64,000 nucleotides of DNA from contig JAFTUD010000013.1 of the NCBI GenBank assembly GCA_017466455.1, positions 1 to 64,000 of the forward strand, read 5' to 3'. This DNA comes from Clostridia bacterium (GTDB lineage: Bacteria > Bacillota_A > Clostridia > Oscillospirales > CAG-272). A program made the position numbers and the translations under genes. A model generated the notes under the pieces. That model was not told the origin of the DNA and made no database searches. It saw only the letters and a program-made list of their open reading frames with translations. How positions within the stretch are numbered: the stretch's first letter is position 1; every line of letters starts with the position of its first letter. Positions 15,506-24,058 of the stretch are shown here, one piece after another.

Positions 15506-15719
15506 ATTAGCGTGTTATCCTTAACGGAGAACACGCATCGAGATAAATCCCTTGCGGGATTTTCGATATTCGCCTGTGGCGAACGATATGTGCTGACGCA
15601 CTCGATATGTTTGCTTTGCAAACGAGGGATTTGTCTCATATCGAATTGGCGCGTAGCGACAATATATCGAGTTCGAGTAAAACGAGAACATATCGAGTCA
15701 ACGAAGTTGACATATCGAC
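15506..15719. repeat. Hairpin chain B (CGATATG type)
   Basis: Fills the gap after the EF-G-like gene. In order: GCGTGTT/AACACGC, AAATCCC/GGGATTT, TTCGCC/GGCGAA, GTGC/GCAC, TTTGC/GCAAA, a GGCGC/GCG hairpin with one mismatch, GTTC-GA-G/C-GA-GAAC, and GTCAAC/GTTGAC. The joints read TCGATATG on the left half and CATATCGA on the right half, so the chain is itself roughly inverted about position 15630 and could fold into one large branched structure. The first 64 bases are repeated at 52880-52943 with one difference. The other bases of the 518-base gap hold the terminator at 15729 and the promoter at 15909. Confidence 0.75.
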
Positions 15720-15728
15720 AGAAAAAAC

Positions 15729-15771
15729 AAGAGCAAGAATATAAGGATTTTCTCCTTGTACTCTTGCTCTT
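15729..15771 (+). terminator. Terminator hairpin with nested stem
   Basis: Outer stem AAGAGCAAGA/TCTTGCTCTT, inner stem AAGGA/TCCTT around TTTTC, then TTTCTG. A near copy lies at 23505-23549. Confidence 0.7.
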
Positions 15772-15908
15772 TCTGCTTGTGTAGGGGTTCCCCGAAGCAA
15801 ATGTAATGAGCTTTGGGGGGTTCGCGTATATGGGTTTGGGCTTAGCCCGTATTTGCATTTGACTAGTCAAATGCGATGCTTGCGCTTTTCTTGTGGTTTA
15901 TTCTTCTA

Positions 15909-15937
15909 TTGACATATGAAGCAAAAAATGGTATTAT
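15909..15937 (+). promoter_or_regulatory. Promoter of the 947-residue LRR lipoprotein
   Basis: TTGACA, a 17-base spacer and TATTAT, about 34 bases before the ATG at 15972. Confidence 0.8.
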
Positions 15938-15971
15938 ATAAATATATATTTGTTCTTTAGGAGAGAATTCT

Positions 15972-18815
15972 ATGAAAAAAGCATTGAGATTATTATTACT
16001 CGCGCTTATCGGCACACTATGCGCCATTTCGCTCGTTTCCTGTGGCTGCGAGGAAAGCTCCAAGCTCGATTTTGAGCTTTCAAGTGACAAGAGCTATTAC
16101 ATTGTTACGGGAATTGGCGAGCATAACGGCACTTGTCTTACAATTCCCGATACGCACGAGGGCTTGCCTGTCAGCGCGATTGGCGAACGGGCGTTTGCAA
16201 ATAACGAAAAAATAACCGAGATAACTATTCCCGAGGGCATTAGTGTAATAGGAGATAATGCGTTTGCAAATTGCCCTAATGTGACTGTTGTTAACTACAA
16301 TGCACAGCAGGTTAGTGATGCACCGTCGGTATATACCCGAATTTTTTCATCGCTCGGCAAAGGCACAAGCGGTGTTACAGTTAATATCGGCAAGAATGTT
16401 GTAAGTATTCCAAGTCTTCTTTTCTATCAGGATGAGGTTGAAAATGCGAACAATATAACCTCTGTTCGCGTAGCGGACAGCTCCGCGCTTACCTCTATAA
16501 GCCACGGGGCGTTTGGAAATTTGCCGAATCTAAAGGATATTTCGTTTGGTCAAGATAGCAAGCTAAAGGTGCTTGGAAACGGCGTATTTGAGTATTGCGC
16601 CTCGCTTACATCAATAAAAATACCGAGCTCTGTGGTTGAAATCGGTAGCGGAGCATTTTACGAATGCACCTCTCTTTCAGCTGTTGAAATTGAGAGCATT
16701 GACGCATGGTGCGGTATCAAGCTTGGCAACGCGACATCAAATCCCGCATACTATTCCCACGCGCTTACTCTTGACGGAAGCGTGATTACAAGCCTCGTTA
16801 TCCCCGAGGGAGTGAGCGAAATCGGGGACTTTACCTTCTCATACAACACCGCATTAAGGTCGGTTTCAATTCCGTCAAGCGTTACGAGCATCGGTAAATT
16901 TGAGGATTGCACAAGCCTTTGCGAAATAGCTTACAATGCAAAAAATGCGACCTGCGTAAGCTCTCCATTTGAAAGGGCGGGCAACGCAAGCGACAAAATA
17001 AAGGTTATAATCGGGGCAAGCACTGAGGTGCTTCCAAAGGAAATTTTTTCAAATAACGCACACATCACCGCACTTGATATGTCGGGAGCGAGCGCGCTTA
17101 CCGAGATTGGAGAGAAGGCGTTTTCGGGCGCGCAAAATCTCGAGGGCGTTACCTCTATTCCCGCAACGGTTAAGAAAATCGGCTTGAGCGCATTTGATGA
17201 CTGTGAAAAAATCCTCGTTTTTGAGGACGGAGTTTATTACATCGGCGCTTGGGCGGTTAGCAGAACAAATTCCGTGCCTGTAAATCTTACGCTCCGTGAG
17301 GGTACGGTGGGAATTGCGCAGGGTGTGTTTTACAACTGCGTATCCCTGCAAAATCTCACACTTCCCGCCTCTCTTAAGGCAATAGGCGTTGCATCGTTCC
17401 GTAGCTGTCCCTCGCTTAAGGCGGTAAATCTTGTCGAGGGCTCCTCGCTTGTGAGTGTGGGTGCTGCCGCGTTTTGGGATTGCGCATCGCTTGTGAGGAT
17501 AAATATTCACTCACAAAACGATTGGGCAAGGATAAATTTTGAAGGCTCAAACGCAAATCCGCTTACGAAAGGAAGCGAGGTAGGTCTTTACCTTGACGGT
17601 CAAAAAATAACCGAGCTTGATATCAGCGATATTGATGAAATCGGCACATATGCCTTCAAGGATTATACTGCGCTTACAAGGGTAAGCCTGCTTGTAAACA
17701 AAAAAATCGGCGCGAATGCGTTTGAGGGCTGTACGGCGATTACACATCTTTCGCTGTCAAGCACATCTGATATTGTAATTGAGGACAACGCATTTTTCAA
17801 TCTAAAGACCTTAAGCACCCTTGATTACGACCTTAAGGGCGTTAGCGTTGGCGATATCTATAACGGAGTCTTTTACAAGGCGGGAATCGATAGCGCCCAC
17901 GGAATCACGGTTTATGTCGGCAAAGGGGTGCAGAGCATGTCGGACTCACTCTTTAAGACTAAATCGGGCGACACGGCACCTAACATAAGGAATGTTTATT
18001 TTTCCAAGGACGGCGCTCTTAAATCCGTTCCGTCGGGCTTTTCCGGCATCAGCTCTATACAGCTCGTTTCTATCCCCGAGGGCTTTACCTCGCTCGGCTC
18101 AAGATGCTTTAGCGGTTGCACGGGTATTTCATCAATCACTCTTCCGTCAACAATTACCGAGATTGGCGCGAGCGCATTTGAGGGCTCAGCGCTAACTCAA
18201 ATAATTCTCCCCGAGGGGCTTACGAAAATAGGCAGTAGCGCATTTGCAAGCACTAAAATCACCTCTATTGAATTTCCAACGACGCTTAAGGTGATTGGCG
18301 CAAGCGCATTTTACAAGTGCGAGGCGCTTTCAACCGTTGGCGCGTTTCCAAGCGCGCTTGCCGAAATTGGCGACCTTGCGTTTTACGAGTCCGCAATTAC
18401 GGGCGCTATCACAATTCCAAAAAGCGTTACAAGCCTTGGGTACGGTGCATTTATCAGAACTAAGATAACCGAGGCGCACATATCGGGCGCGGTTACTAAT
18501 CTTGGCGCGCGTATTTTTGAGGGCTGTGCGTCGCTTACCGCCGTAGAGCTGCCCGAGGGAATTATCTCGCTTGAGAACAGAGCGTTTAACGGCTGTTCCT
18601 CACTTAAAAGCATCACTCTTCCCGCCTCGCTTAAATCAATAGGTGTCGGCGCATTTGAGGGCTGTTCGGCGCTTGAGAGTGTAATATTTACATCAAGCGA
18701 GGGCTGGAGCGCTTCAAACGGCGAAGAAGCATTTAGCATAAATCCAAATCTTGCATCAAGCAATGCGACTTATCTTGTTGATACATATAAGGGCTACGCT
18801 TGGACAAGGCAATAA
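15972..18815 (+). CDS. BspA-type LRR lipoprotein (947 aa)
   Basis: A lipoprotein signal ends at Cys24 (LVSC). The whole mature protein is an LRR_5 solenoid of roughly 25-30 units with the recurring pattern IP..V..IG..AF..C.SL..I.LP.SL. Several longer insert-type units are of the WC.I.LGN..SNPAYY / LTLDG..ITSLVIP kind, also present in the 1194-residue paralogue at 48 kb. There is no acidic stalk before the solenoid and no second domain after it; it ends TYKGYAWTRQ. It should form an extended surface rod. Adhesion or ligand capture is the usual inference for this family. AGGAG precedes the ATG; a terminator follows. Confidence 0.9.
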   Translation: MKKALRLLLLALIGTLCAISLVSCGCEESSKLDFELSSDKSYYIVTGIGEHNGTCLTIPDTHEGLPVSAIGERAFANNEKITEITIPEGISVIGDNAFANCPNVTVVNYNAQQVSDAPSVYTRIFSSLGKGTSGVTVNIGKNVVSIPSLLFYQDEVENANNITSVRVADSSALTSISHGAFGNLPNLKDISFGQDSKLKVLGNGVFEYCASLTSIKIPSSVVEIGSGAFYECTSLSAVEIESIDAWCGIKLGNATSNPAYYSHALTLDGSVITSLVIPEGVSEIGDFTFSYNTALRSVSIPSSVTSIGKFEDCTSLCEIAYNAKNATCVSSPFERAGNASDKIKVIIGASTEVLPKEIFSNNAHITALDMSGASALTEIGEKAFSGAQNLEGVTSIPATVKKIGLSAFDDCEKILVFEDGVYYIGAWAVSRTNSVPVNLTLREGTVGIAQGVFYNCVSLQNLTLPASLKAIGVASFRSCPSLKAVNLVEGSSLVSVGAAAFWDCASLVRINIHSQNDWARINFEGSNANPLTKGSEVGLYLDGQKITELDISDIDEIGTYAFKDYTALTRVSLLVNKKIGANAFEGCTAITHLSLSSTSDIVIEDNAFFNLKTLSTLDYDLKGVSVGDIYNGVFYKAGIDSAHGITVYVGKGVQSMSDSLFKTKSGDTAPNIRNVYFSKDGALKSVPSGFSGISSIQLVSIPEGFTSLGSRCFSGCTGISSITLPSTITEIGASAFEGSALTQIILPEGLTKIGSSAFASTKITSIEFPTTLKVIGASAFYKCEALSTVGAFPSALAEIGDLAFYESAITGAITIPKSVTSLGYGAFIRTKITEAHISGAVTNLGARIFEGCASLTAVELPEGIISLENRAFNGCSSLKSITLPASLKSIGVGAFEGCSALESVIFTSSEGWSASNGEEAFSINPNLASSNATYLVDTYKGYAWTRQ

Positions 18816-18822
18816 GGGCTTG

Positions 18823-18868
18823 AAAAAATCTCACCGCGGGGGCTACTCTATTAATGGTGGGATTTTTT
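18823..18868 (+). terminator. Terminator of the 947-residue LRR gene
   Basis: Stem AAAAAATCTCACC / GGTGGGATTTTTT (one T-G pair) with a 20-base loop, ending in TTTTTT. Confidence 0.75.
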
Positions 18869-18900
18869 GCTTGGCTCGGCACATTTATTTTAATATATTA

Positions 18901-18929
18901 TTGACTAAATAAAGAAATAGTGTTAAAAT
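18901..18929 (+). promoter_or_regulatory. Promoter of the MORN cluster
   Basis: TTGACT, a 17-base spacer and TAAAAT, 150 bases before the first MORN gene. Confidence 0.75.
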
Positions 18930-18935
18930 GGTTAT

Positions 18936-19079
18936 GTATAGAGTGGGCAAATTGTCGCATAAAATGTGACTGCGGGAGCTTGCTCATATGATAAAATACA
19001 ATCATAAAATCAGGCTTATCCATGTGGGCACATATGCGACCTTGCAAAATTCAAGATAAGCTATAAGAAGGAGAAAAAT
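18936..19079 (+). promoter_or_regulatory. Structured leader of the MORN cluster
   Basis: About 144 bases without a gene. Visible pairings: GTCGCAT/ATGTGAC, GAGC/GCTC, ATGAT/ATCAT, and an outer GCTTATC (19014-19020)/GATAAGC (19055-19061) stem that encloses ATGTG/CACAT and ends 9 bases before the AAGGAG. GTGGGCA occurs twice (18943 and 19024). This may be a cis-regulatory RNA; no known riboswitch class was recognised. Confidence 0.35.
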
Positions 19080-20267
19080 ATGGCAACTAAGAATTATTCA
19101 AACGGAACATACAACGGAGATGTCAACTCCTCGGGCGTTGAGCATGGCTGGGGCGAATATCGCTGGACCGAAAGCGGTGCAAGATACGAGGGCGACTGGG
19201 TAAACGGTCAACGCACGGGAACCGGTACATACTACTATCCAAGCGGAAATGTTTATACCGGCGGATTTAAAAACGGAAAGCTCCACGGAAAGGGTAAGAT
19301 TACCTTTGCAAGCGGATCCTGGTACGAGGGCGACTGGAATGAGGGCGACCGTACAGGTAAGGGCGTTTACAAGTGGCCCGACGGCTCAACATTTGTCGGC
19401 GACTTTGTAAAGGGTGCTAAAAACGGTAAGGGCAAATACTCATGGCCCGACGGCTCATACTACGACGGCGATTGGAAGGACGACAAGCGCACAGGCTACG
19501 GCGAATACTTCTTCGCCGACTCGGGGGATATGTATAAGGGCTATTGGTTTGAGGGCTCTGAGCATGGCACGGGTAAGATTACCTACGGTGACGGCGGATA
19601 CTACGACGGCGAATGGGCAAACGGCGAGCGCGAGGGCTTCGGCACTATGCAGCTTGAAAGCGGTGACGAGTACACAGGCTTCTGGAAGCACAACAAATTT
19701 AACGGCAAGGGCAAATATTCATGGAAAAGCGGTGGCTACTACGAGGGCGACTTTGTAGATGACTTTTTCTGCGGACACGGCGTAAGAGTTTGGTCTAACG
19801 GCGACAAGTTTGAGGGCGAATGGAAGGACGACAAGCGCAACGGTAAGGGCAAGCTTACCTTCCACGACGGTGCTTGGTACGACGGCGACTGGGTACAGGA
19901 TAACCGTGAGGGTCACGGAAAGTTTTCATGGGCTTGCGGTGACCTTTATGAGGGTGATTGGAAAAACGACAGGCGCACAGGCGAGGGCGTTTACATTTGG
20001 CCAAGCGGAAGAAAGCATAAGGGTACATTTGAGGATGGCGAAATTCAAGGCTTCGGTACATCCTTATACTCCTCGGGCGCGGCTTACGAGGGCAACTGGG
20101 TTGACGGCGACTGGAAAGGCGAGGGCATTTATGTCGATGCCGACGGAAACGCATACAAGGGCAACTGGAAGGATTTCAAGACAGCGGACAGCGTTGTCGC
20201 TATTATGAATGGCGAGAGTGAGCCTGTTTACGGCTCTATGGTCAACGGAGAATTTATTAAGGGCTAA
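19080..20267 (+). CDS. MORN-repeat protein 1
   Basis: 395 residues made of about 15 consecutive MORN units of 22-24 residues (pattern Y.G.W....R.G.G.Y..G), such as YEGDWVNGQRTGTGTYYYPS. MORN units form a beta-hairpin ribbon that in eukaryotes organises membranes or junctions; bacterial versions are of unknown role. No signal peptide or membrane segment, so it is cytoplasmic or released by a non-classical route. It ends in a short cap, PVYGSMVNGEFIKG, mirrored in the next gene. It is first of three adjacent MORN genes on one strand, with AGAAGGAG before the ATG. Confidence 0.92.
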   Translation: MATKNYSNGTYNGDVNSSGVEHGWGEYRWTESGARYEGDWVNGQRTGTGTYYYPSGNVYTGGFKNGKLHGKGKITFASGSWYEGDWNEGDRTGKGVYKWPDGSTFVGDFVKGAKNGKGKYSWPDGSYYDGDWKDDKRTGYGEYFFADSGDMYKGYWFEGSEHGTGKITYGDGGYYDGEWANGEREGFGTMQLESGDEYTGFWKHNKFNGKGKYSWKSGGYYEGDFVDDFFCGHGVRVWSNGDKFEGEWKDDKRNGKGKLTFHDGAWYDGDWVQDNREGHGKFSWACGDLYEGDWKNDRRTGEGVYIWPSGRKHKGTFEDGEIQGFGTSLYSSGAAYEGNWVDGDWKGEGIYVDADGNAYKGNWKDFKTADSVVAIMNGESEPVYGSMVNGEFIKG

Positions 20268-20340
20268 CTCATTCCTAACAGGAGCAGAATAAATCAGCCT
20301 TAAGCCTTGTATTATAAGAATATTTCAAAAAATTTCAACA

Positions 20341-20379
20341 CAAAAGACGGGTCTTTTGTTCACTCCAAAGATTCCCGTC
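20341..20379 (+). promoter_or_regulatory. Alternative hairpins between MORN genes 1 and 2
   Basis: CAAAAGAC/GTCTTTTG (20341-20358) and GACGGG/CCCGTC (20346-20379) share bases, so only one can form. The second sits just upstream of the ribosome-binding site of the second MORN gene. An attenuator or RNA-processing site is possible. Confidence 0.35.
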
Positions 20380-20395
20380 AGGCATGAGGTAGGAT

Positions 20396-21340
20396 ATGAA
20401 AAAATCATACGCAAACGGAGTTATATATGAGGGTGAGTTAAATAGCTCACAGGAGCCGCACGGCATGGGCAAAAAGACCTATCCAAACGGTGACTTTTAC
20501 GAGGGCGAGTGGAAAAACGGTCGCCTAAGCGGTCACGGAATTTGTGTTATGGGCAAGGAGCGCTACAACGGAATGTTCCTAAACGACTGCTTTGACGGCG
20601 ACGGCACATACAAATACGAAAACGGCGCTTCCTACTCCGGTGCGTGGAGTGCCGACAGGTGGAACGGTGATGGCATTTTGACGCTTGCCGACGGCACTAA
20701 GATAGAATGTGAGTGGAAAATGGGAAAAATCCCCGCTGATGTATCTATTACCTACGCCGACGGCTCGGTGTATAACGGCAAGCTCGCCCCTATATCCACA
20801 AGTGAGGAAAAGGACTACATAAGCGGAAAGGTTGACTTTAAGGCTTGGCAAGGCAACGGCACTTGCGTCTTGTCCGAGGAATATATGGCAAGCGGCGACA
20901 CGCTTGAGGGCGAATGGTCGGGCTATATGCGCGGCGAAAATATCACTGTTACGCACCCCAACGGAAATGTTGAATTTGGCAAAGTTGACGGAGAGAAATT
21001 TTATCCCGCAAAGGCAAATTCCGCTGATTTAGACAAACTTTTTGACAACACTTCTCTTGTCGCTCCCGCAAATGACGAATACGAAGGGGAGAAAAATCGC
21101 CGAGGGGAGTATCACGGAAGCGGTGTTTTGAGGTATCAAAGCGGTGAGGTATATTCCGGTGGCTTTGCGTACGGCAATTGGTACGGAACGGGGCTTTATG
21201 TAACCTCTGAGGGTGTTACATTCTTCGGCTACTTCACAAGCACTAAGGAATCAAGCAACATTTCCCTGCTTGACGGAATAAAGGTCCCCGTGCATGGAAA
21301 AATGAGGGGCGGAAAATTCATTCCCGATGCGAATGACTAA
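20396..21340 (+). CDS. MORN-repeat protein 2
   Basis: 314 residues. An N-terminal block of about five MORN units (ANGVIYEGELNSS, PNGDFYEGEWKNGRLSGHG) is followed by a less regular stretch (about 120-215). A C-terminal block starting YEGEKNRRGEYHGSG ends in the cap VPVHGKMRGGKFIP. The C-terminal block closely resembles that of the third MORN protein, so the two share a module. No signal peptide. It lies 128 bases after the first MORN gene and 35 bases before the third, so the last two are probably one transcript. GAGGTAGGA precedes the ATG. Confidence 0.9.
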   Translation: MKKSYANGVIYEGELNSSQEPHGMGKKTYPNGDFYEGEWKNGRLSGHGICVMGKERYNGMFLNDCFDGDGTYKYENGASYSGAWSADRWNGDGILTLADGTKIECEWKMGKIPADVSITYADGSVYNGKLAPISTSEEKDYISGKVDFKAWQGNGTCVLSEEYMASGDTLEGEWSGYMRGENITVTHPNGNVEFGKVDGEKFYPAKANSADLDKLFDNTSLVAPANDEYEGEKNRRGEYHGSGVLRYQSGEVYSGGFAYGNWYGTGLYVTSEGVTFFGYFTSTKESSNISLLDGIKVPVHGKMRGGKFIPDAND

Positions 21341-21375
21341 TCCACGCGACAAAAAATCTTATTATTGGAGAGCTT

Positions 21376-23376
21376 ATGAGAATTAACTATAATGGCGGAT
21401 ATTACGACGGCTCGGTAAACTATTTGAATAAGCCCGACGGCTACGGTCAGTTTTTTTGGGACACGGGCGACTCATATTCGGGCTATTGGAAAAATGACAA
21501 TCGGCAGGGCAAGGGCACTATGCGCTGGGCAAACGGCGACAGATATGAGGGTGACTGGGTAAACGACCACATGCACGGAACAGGCACGCTTACCTGGCCT
21601 GACGGCTCGGTTTATGTTGGTGCGTTTGCAAATGATGAGCGCACGGGCAAGGGCAAGTACACCTGGCCAAACGGTGACAGGTACGAGGGCGATTGGGTCC
21701 GCGGTCAGATGGAAGGAAAGGGCACGCTTACTTGGCATGACGGCTCGGTTTATGTCGGCTCCTTTGTAAACGGCAATCGCTCGGGTAAGGGCAAGTACAG
21801 CTGGCCAAACGGCGACAGGTATGAGGGTGACTTTTTGAACTCAAAAATGCACGGAAGCGGTACATATCACTACGGCGACGGCGGTGTTTACAAGGGCGGA
21901 TTTTCGTCAAGCCTTCGACACGGAAGGGGCGTTTTGACCTTTAATAACGGCGACATCTATGACGGCGAATGGAAGGACGGCAAGCGAGGCGGTCAGGGTA
22001 CATACCGTTGGGCAACAGGTGCATCCTACACAGGTAGCTGGGTAAATGACAAAAAGGAAGGCTACGGTGAGGAATCATCGGAGAACGGATGCAAATATCT
22101 TGGCTATTGGAAGAACGACCTGCGCAGTGGCAACGGTAAGATTATTCAAGCTGACGGTACGACTATTGAGGGCTCGTTTGCAAATGACCTGCTACACGGA
22201 AGCGCTACTGCCATATACGGCAACGGTGACAGCTACACGGGCGAATACAAGAATGGCAAGCGCACGGGCAAGGGCGTTTACAGATGGGCAAGCGGAAGCA
22301 TATACGATGGCGAATTTTCGGACACTAACCGTCACGGATATGGCGTGTATACGGACCCCTATGGCAATACATATTCGGGTATGTATAAGAAAAACCTCAG
22401 ATGTGGTAGCGGTGTTGAGGTGTTCACGAACGGCGATAGATTTGAGGGCGACTTCGCGAATGACGAAAGAAACGGACGCGGAGTATATACATATGCAAAC
22501 GGCGATGTATTTTCGGGCTTCTTTGACAAGGGCGAGGGCGCGGGTACGCTAACCTACAAAAACGGCACTGTCGTTGAGGGAACGCTCATAGACAGCGAAT
22601 TTACTCCCAAGTCGGGGGCTAATGCTAATTCGGGCGCTAATGCTAACGCTAATTCGGGCGCTAATGCGAACTCAAATAAAAACGCTAATATAAGCTCCGC
22701 CTCGGCAGGGGTTGGCGCTCATTCCGATGCGAGCGCAAGCAGTATTTTAAATGATGCGTTTAATGCGTTTGACCTGTTCGGCTCCTCTCTTGCAGGTAAG
22801 AAGCTTGATTTTGAAAAGGGCGCAAGCGGTGCTAAAAACAGCAACACGGGTGCTAAAAGGAGCGCAGGCTCGGGCAAGAAGCGTGCATCAGATGACAAGA
22901 AAATAAGCTTCGGTGACGGAAGCTCAATATCAGAGATAAATCTAAAAAATGCGCTTGAGGCGTTTGCCTCCATTAACATTAACAAAAACAACGGTACAGC
23001 GGGTAATGTATCTGTAAAGGGCGCAGGCGATGATGTAAAAAAGCCTGTTAAGAAGAGTGGCGCGACCTCGGGCGAGGGACTTAGCGACCTTAAAATGGAG
23101 CTTCTCCCCCCACCGTCAAGCGACATTTACTCGGGCGAGAGAAACAAGCGCGGTGTTCCGCATGGAAACGGCACTATGCGCTATGCAAACGGTACTACCT
23201 ACTCGGGCGATTGGGCATTCGGAAGGTGGTTTGGCTACGGGCTTTGCCACATTGACGGTGTAATCTATAAGGGCGAATTTCTTGACACGGGCAGAAGCAA
23301 CGATGTCTTTACCGTTCGCAACGGCAAAAAGATTGTCGGCACTATGAAGGATTTCATCTTTACTGAAAGCAACTAA
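21376..23376 (+). CDS. MORN-repeat protein 3 with a low-complexity linker
   Basis: 666 residues in three parts. Residues 1-405 hold about 17 MORN units. Residues about 410-580 are a linker rich in Asn, Ala, Gly and Ser, then Lys, with repeats of NANSGA and only short helical patches (LNDAFNAFDLFGSSLAG, EINLKNALEAFASI). Residues about 585-666 are a second MORN block (IYSGERNKRGVPHGNG) with the capping end KIVGTMKDFIF, homologous to the end of MORN protein 2. It looks like an elongated ribbon joined by a flexible spacer to a distal cap. No signal peptide. TTGGAGAG precedes the ATG. Confidence 0.92.
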   Translation: MRINYNGGYYDGSVNYLNKPDGYGQFFWDTGDSYSGYWKNDNRQGKGTMRWANGDRYEGDWVNDHMHGTGTLTWPDGSVYVGAFANDERTGKGKYTWPNGDRYEGDWVRGQMEGKGTLTWHDGSVYVGSFVNGNRSGKGKYSWPNGDRYEGDFLNSKMHGSGTYHYGDGGVYKGGFSSSLRHGRGVLTFNNGDIYDGEWKDGKRGGQGTYRWATGASYTGSWVNDKKEGYGEESSENGCKYLGYWKNDLRSGNGKIIQADGTTIEGSFANDLLHGSATAIYGNGDSYTGEYKNGKRTGKGVYRWASGSIYDGEFSDTNRHGYGVYTDPYGNTYSGMYKKNLRCGSGVEVFTNGDRFEGDFANDERNGRGVYTYANGDVFSGFFDKGEGAGTLTYKNGTVVEGTLIDSEFTPKSGANANSGANANANSGANANSNKNANISSASAGVGAHSDASASSILNDAFNAFDLFGSSLAGKKLDFEKGASGAKNSNTGAKRSAGSGKKRASDDKKISFGDGSSISEINLKNALEAFASININKNNGTAGNVSVKGAGDDVKKPVKKSGATSGEGLSDLKMELLPPPSSDIYSGERNKRGVPHGNGTMRYANGTTYSGDWAFGRWFGYGLCHIDGVIYKGEFLDTGRSNDVFTVRNGKKIVGTMKDFIFTESN

Positions 23377-23438
23377 ATATCAAAAAAAGGCGGACCTGTA
23401 TGCGTAAAATGCGCAAATTATGAAATAGCCCGCATAGA

Positions 23439-23498
23439 TTTCCTACGGGTGCTGTGCCCGATAAAATATTTCCTACGGGTGCTGTGTCTGATACAATT
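23439..23498 (+). repeat. Two tandem 30-bp repeats
   Basis: Two head-to-tail copies beginning TTTCCTACGGGTGCTGTG, 30 bases each, differing at about five positions near their 3' ends. They lie between MORN gene 3 and its terminator. Confidence 0.8.
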
Positions 23499-23504
23499 TG
23501 ACAA

Positions 23505-23549
23505 AAAAGAGCAAGAACAAAAGGATTTTCCTTCTATTCTTGCTCTTTT
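23505..23549. terminator. Terminator between MORN 3 and the 128-codon frame
   Basis: 13-bp stem AAAAGAGCAAGAA/TTCTTGCTCTTTT with an inner AAGGA/TCCTT pairing. Runs of A and T flank it, so it can work both ways. It is a near copy of the hairpin at 15729-15771. Confidence 0.8.
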
Positions 23550-23571
23550 ATTTTGTCTTGCGCCGACTTGC

Positions 23572-23958
23572 TCAGATTGATCTTTCTCTAATGAGCGTCA
23601 CCTCACCGCTTGCGGTTGAGAGGAGTGCGATTTTATCAACTACTCTGCCGTAATAGTAGCTTGATGATCTATAAAAGCGCCTTGCCCTTTCTGCGGGAGC
23701 GATATTGTCGGGGACGGATATACAAATTGCGCCTTGTCCCTCGCCACAGCCTACAATTATATTATTTATCGGCTTTAAGGCTTGGATATAGCCTCTACCG
23801 CTTATGCCGTACACTTCCCTTCCGTCGGTTACGGTAATCTCAAACGGATAGCATCTGTTTTGCGCCTTATATCCGTGCTTTTTCAGACACGCCACCGCAT
23901 TTTTATATAGCTCGAGGAGTGTGTCGTGGTTAGGCTCGACAACTGCATGATGTGACAA
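23572..23958 (-). CDS. Hypothetical protein, possibly a truncated gene
   Basis: A 128-residue frame whose only available upstream start is a TTG at 23958, without a clear ribosome-binding site. An in-frame stop lies 12 bases before that. The protein reads naturally (LELYKNAVACLKKHGYKAQN, YPFEITVTDGREVYGISGRG, ARRFYRSSSYYYGRVVDKIA) and could be a mixed alpha/beta domain. I do not recognise it. The lack of a normal start next to the terminator at 23981-24036 suggests the 5' end was lost, or that it starts at an internal GTG. Confidence 0.45.
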   Translation of the reverse strand: MSHHAVVEPNHDTLLELYKNAVACLKKHGYKAQNRCYPFEITVTDGREVYGISGRGYIQALKPINNIIVGCGEGQGAICISVPDNIAPAERARRFYRSSSYYYGRVVDKIALLSTASGEVTLIRERSI

Positions 23959-23980
23959 AACTGTGACATCTTACAATAGC

Positions 23981-24036
23981 AAAAGCAGTAGCACCTCTAA
24001 GCGAGGTCGTTTGCGCCCACGCATGCTACTGCTTTT
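23981..24036. terminator. Terminator of the leftward glycan operon
   Basis: 13-bp stem AAAAGCAGTAGCA/TGCTACTGCTTTT enclosing a smaller ACCTC/GAGGT hairpin. It is flanked by T-runs on the plus side and lies 22 bases beyond the stop of the DUF4037 gene. Confidence 0.75.
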
Positions 24037-24058
24037 TTATTCTATTTAAGGAAAATTT

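Noticed and set aside
15506..15719. CRISPR-like array at the regularly spaced CGATATG motifs
   Set aside because: The repeated element is only 7-8 bases, the spacers are themselves palindromic, unit lengths vary, and there are no cas genes.
19080..23376. MORN genes as eukaryotic contamination
   Set aside because: They have bacterial ribosome-binding sites, a sigma-A promoter and the same strand and base composition as clear bacterial neighbours, and no introns.
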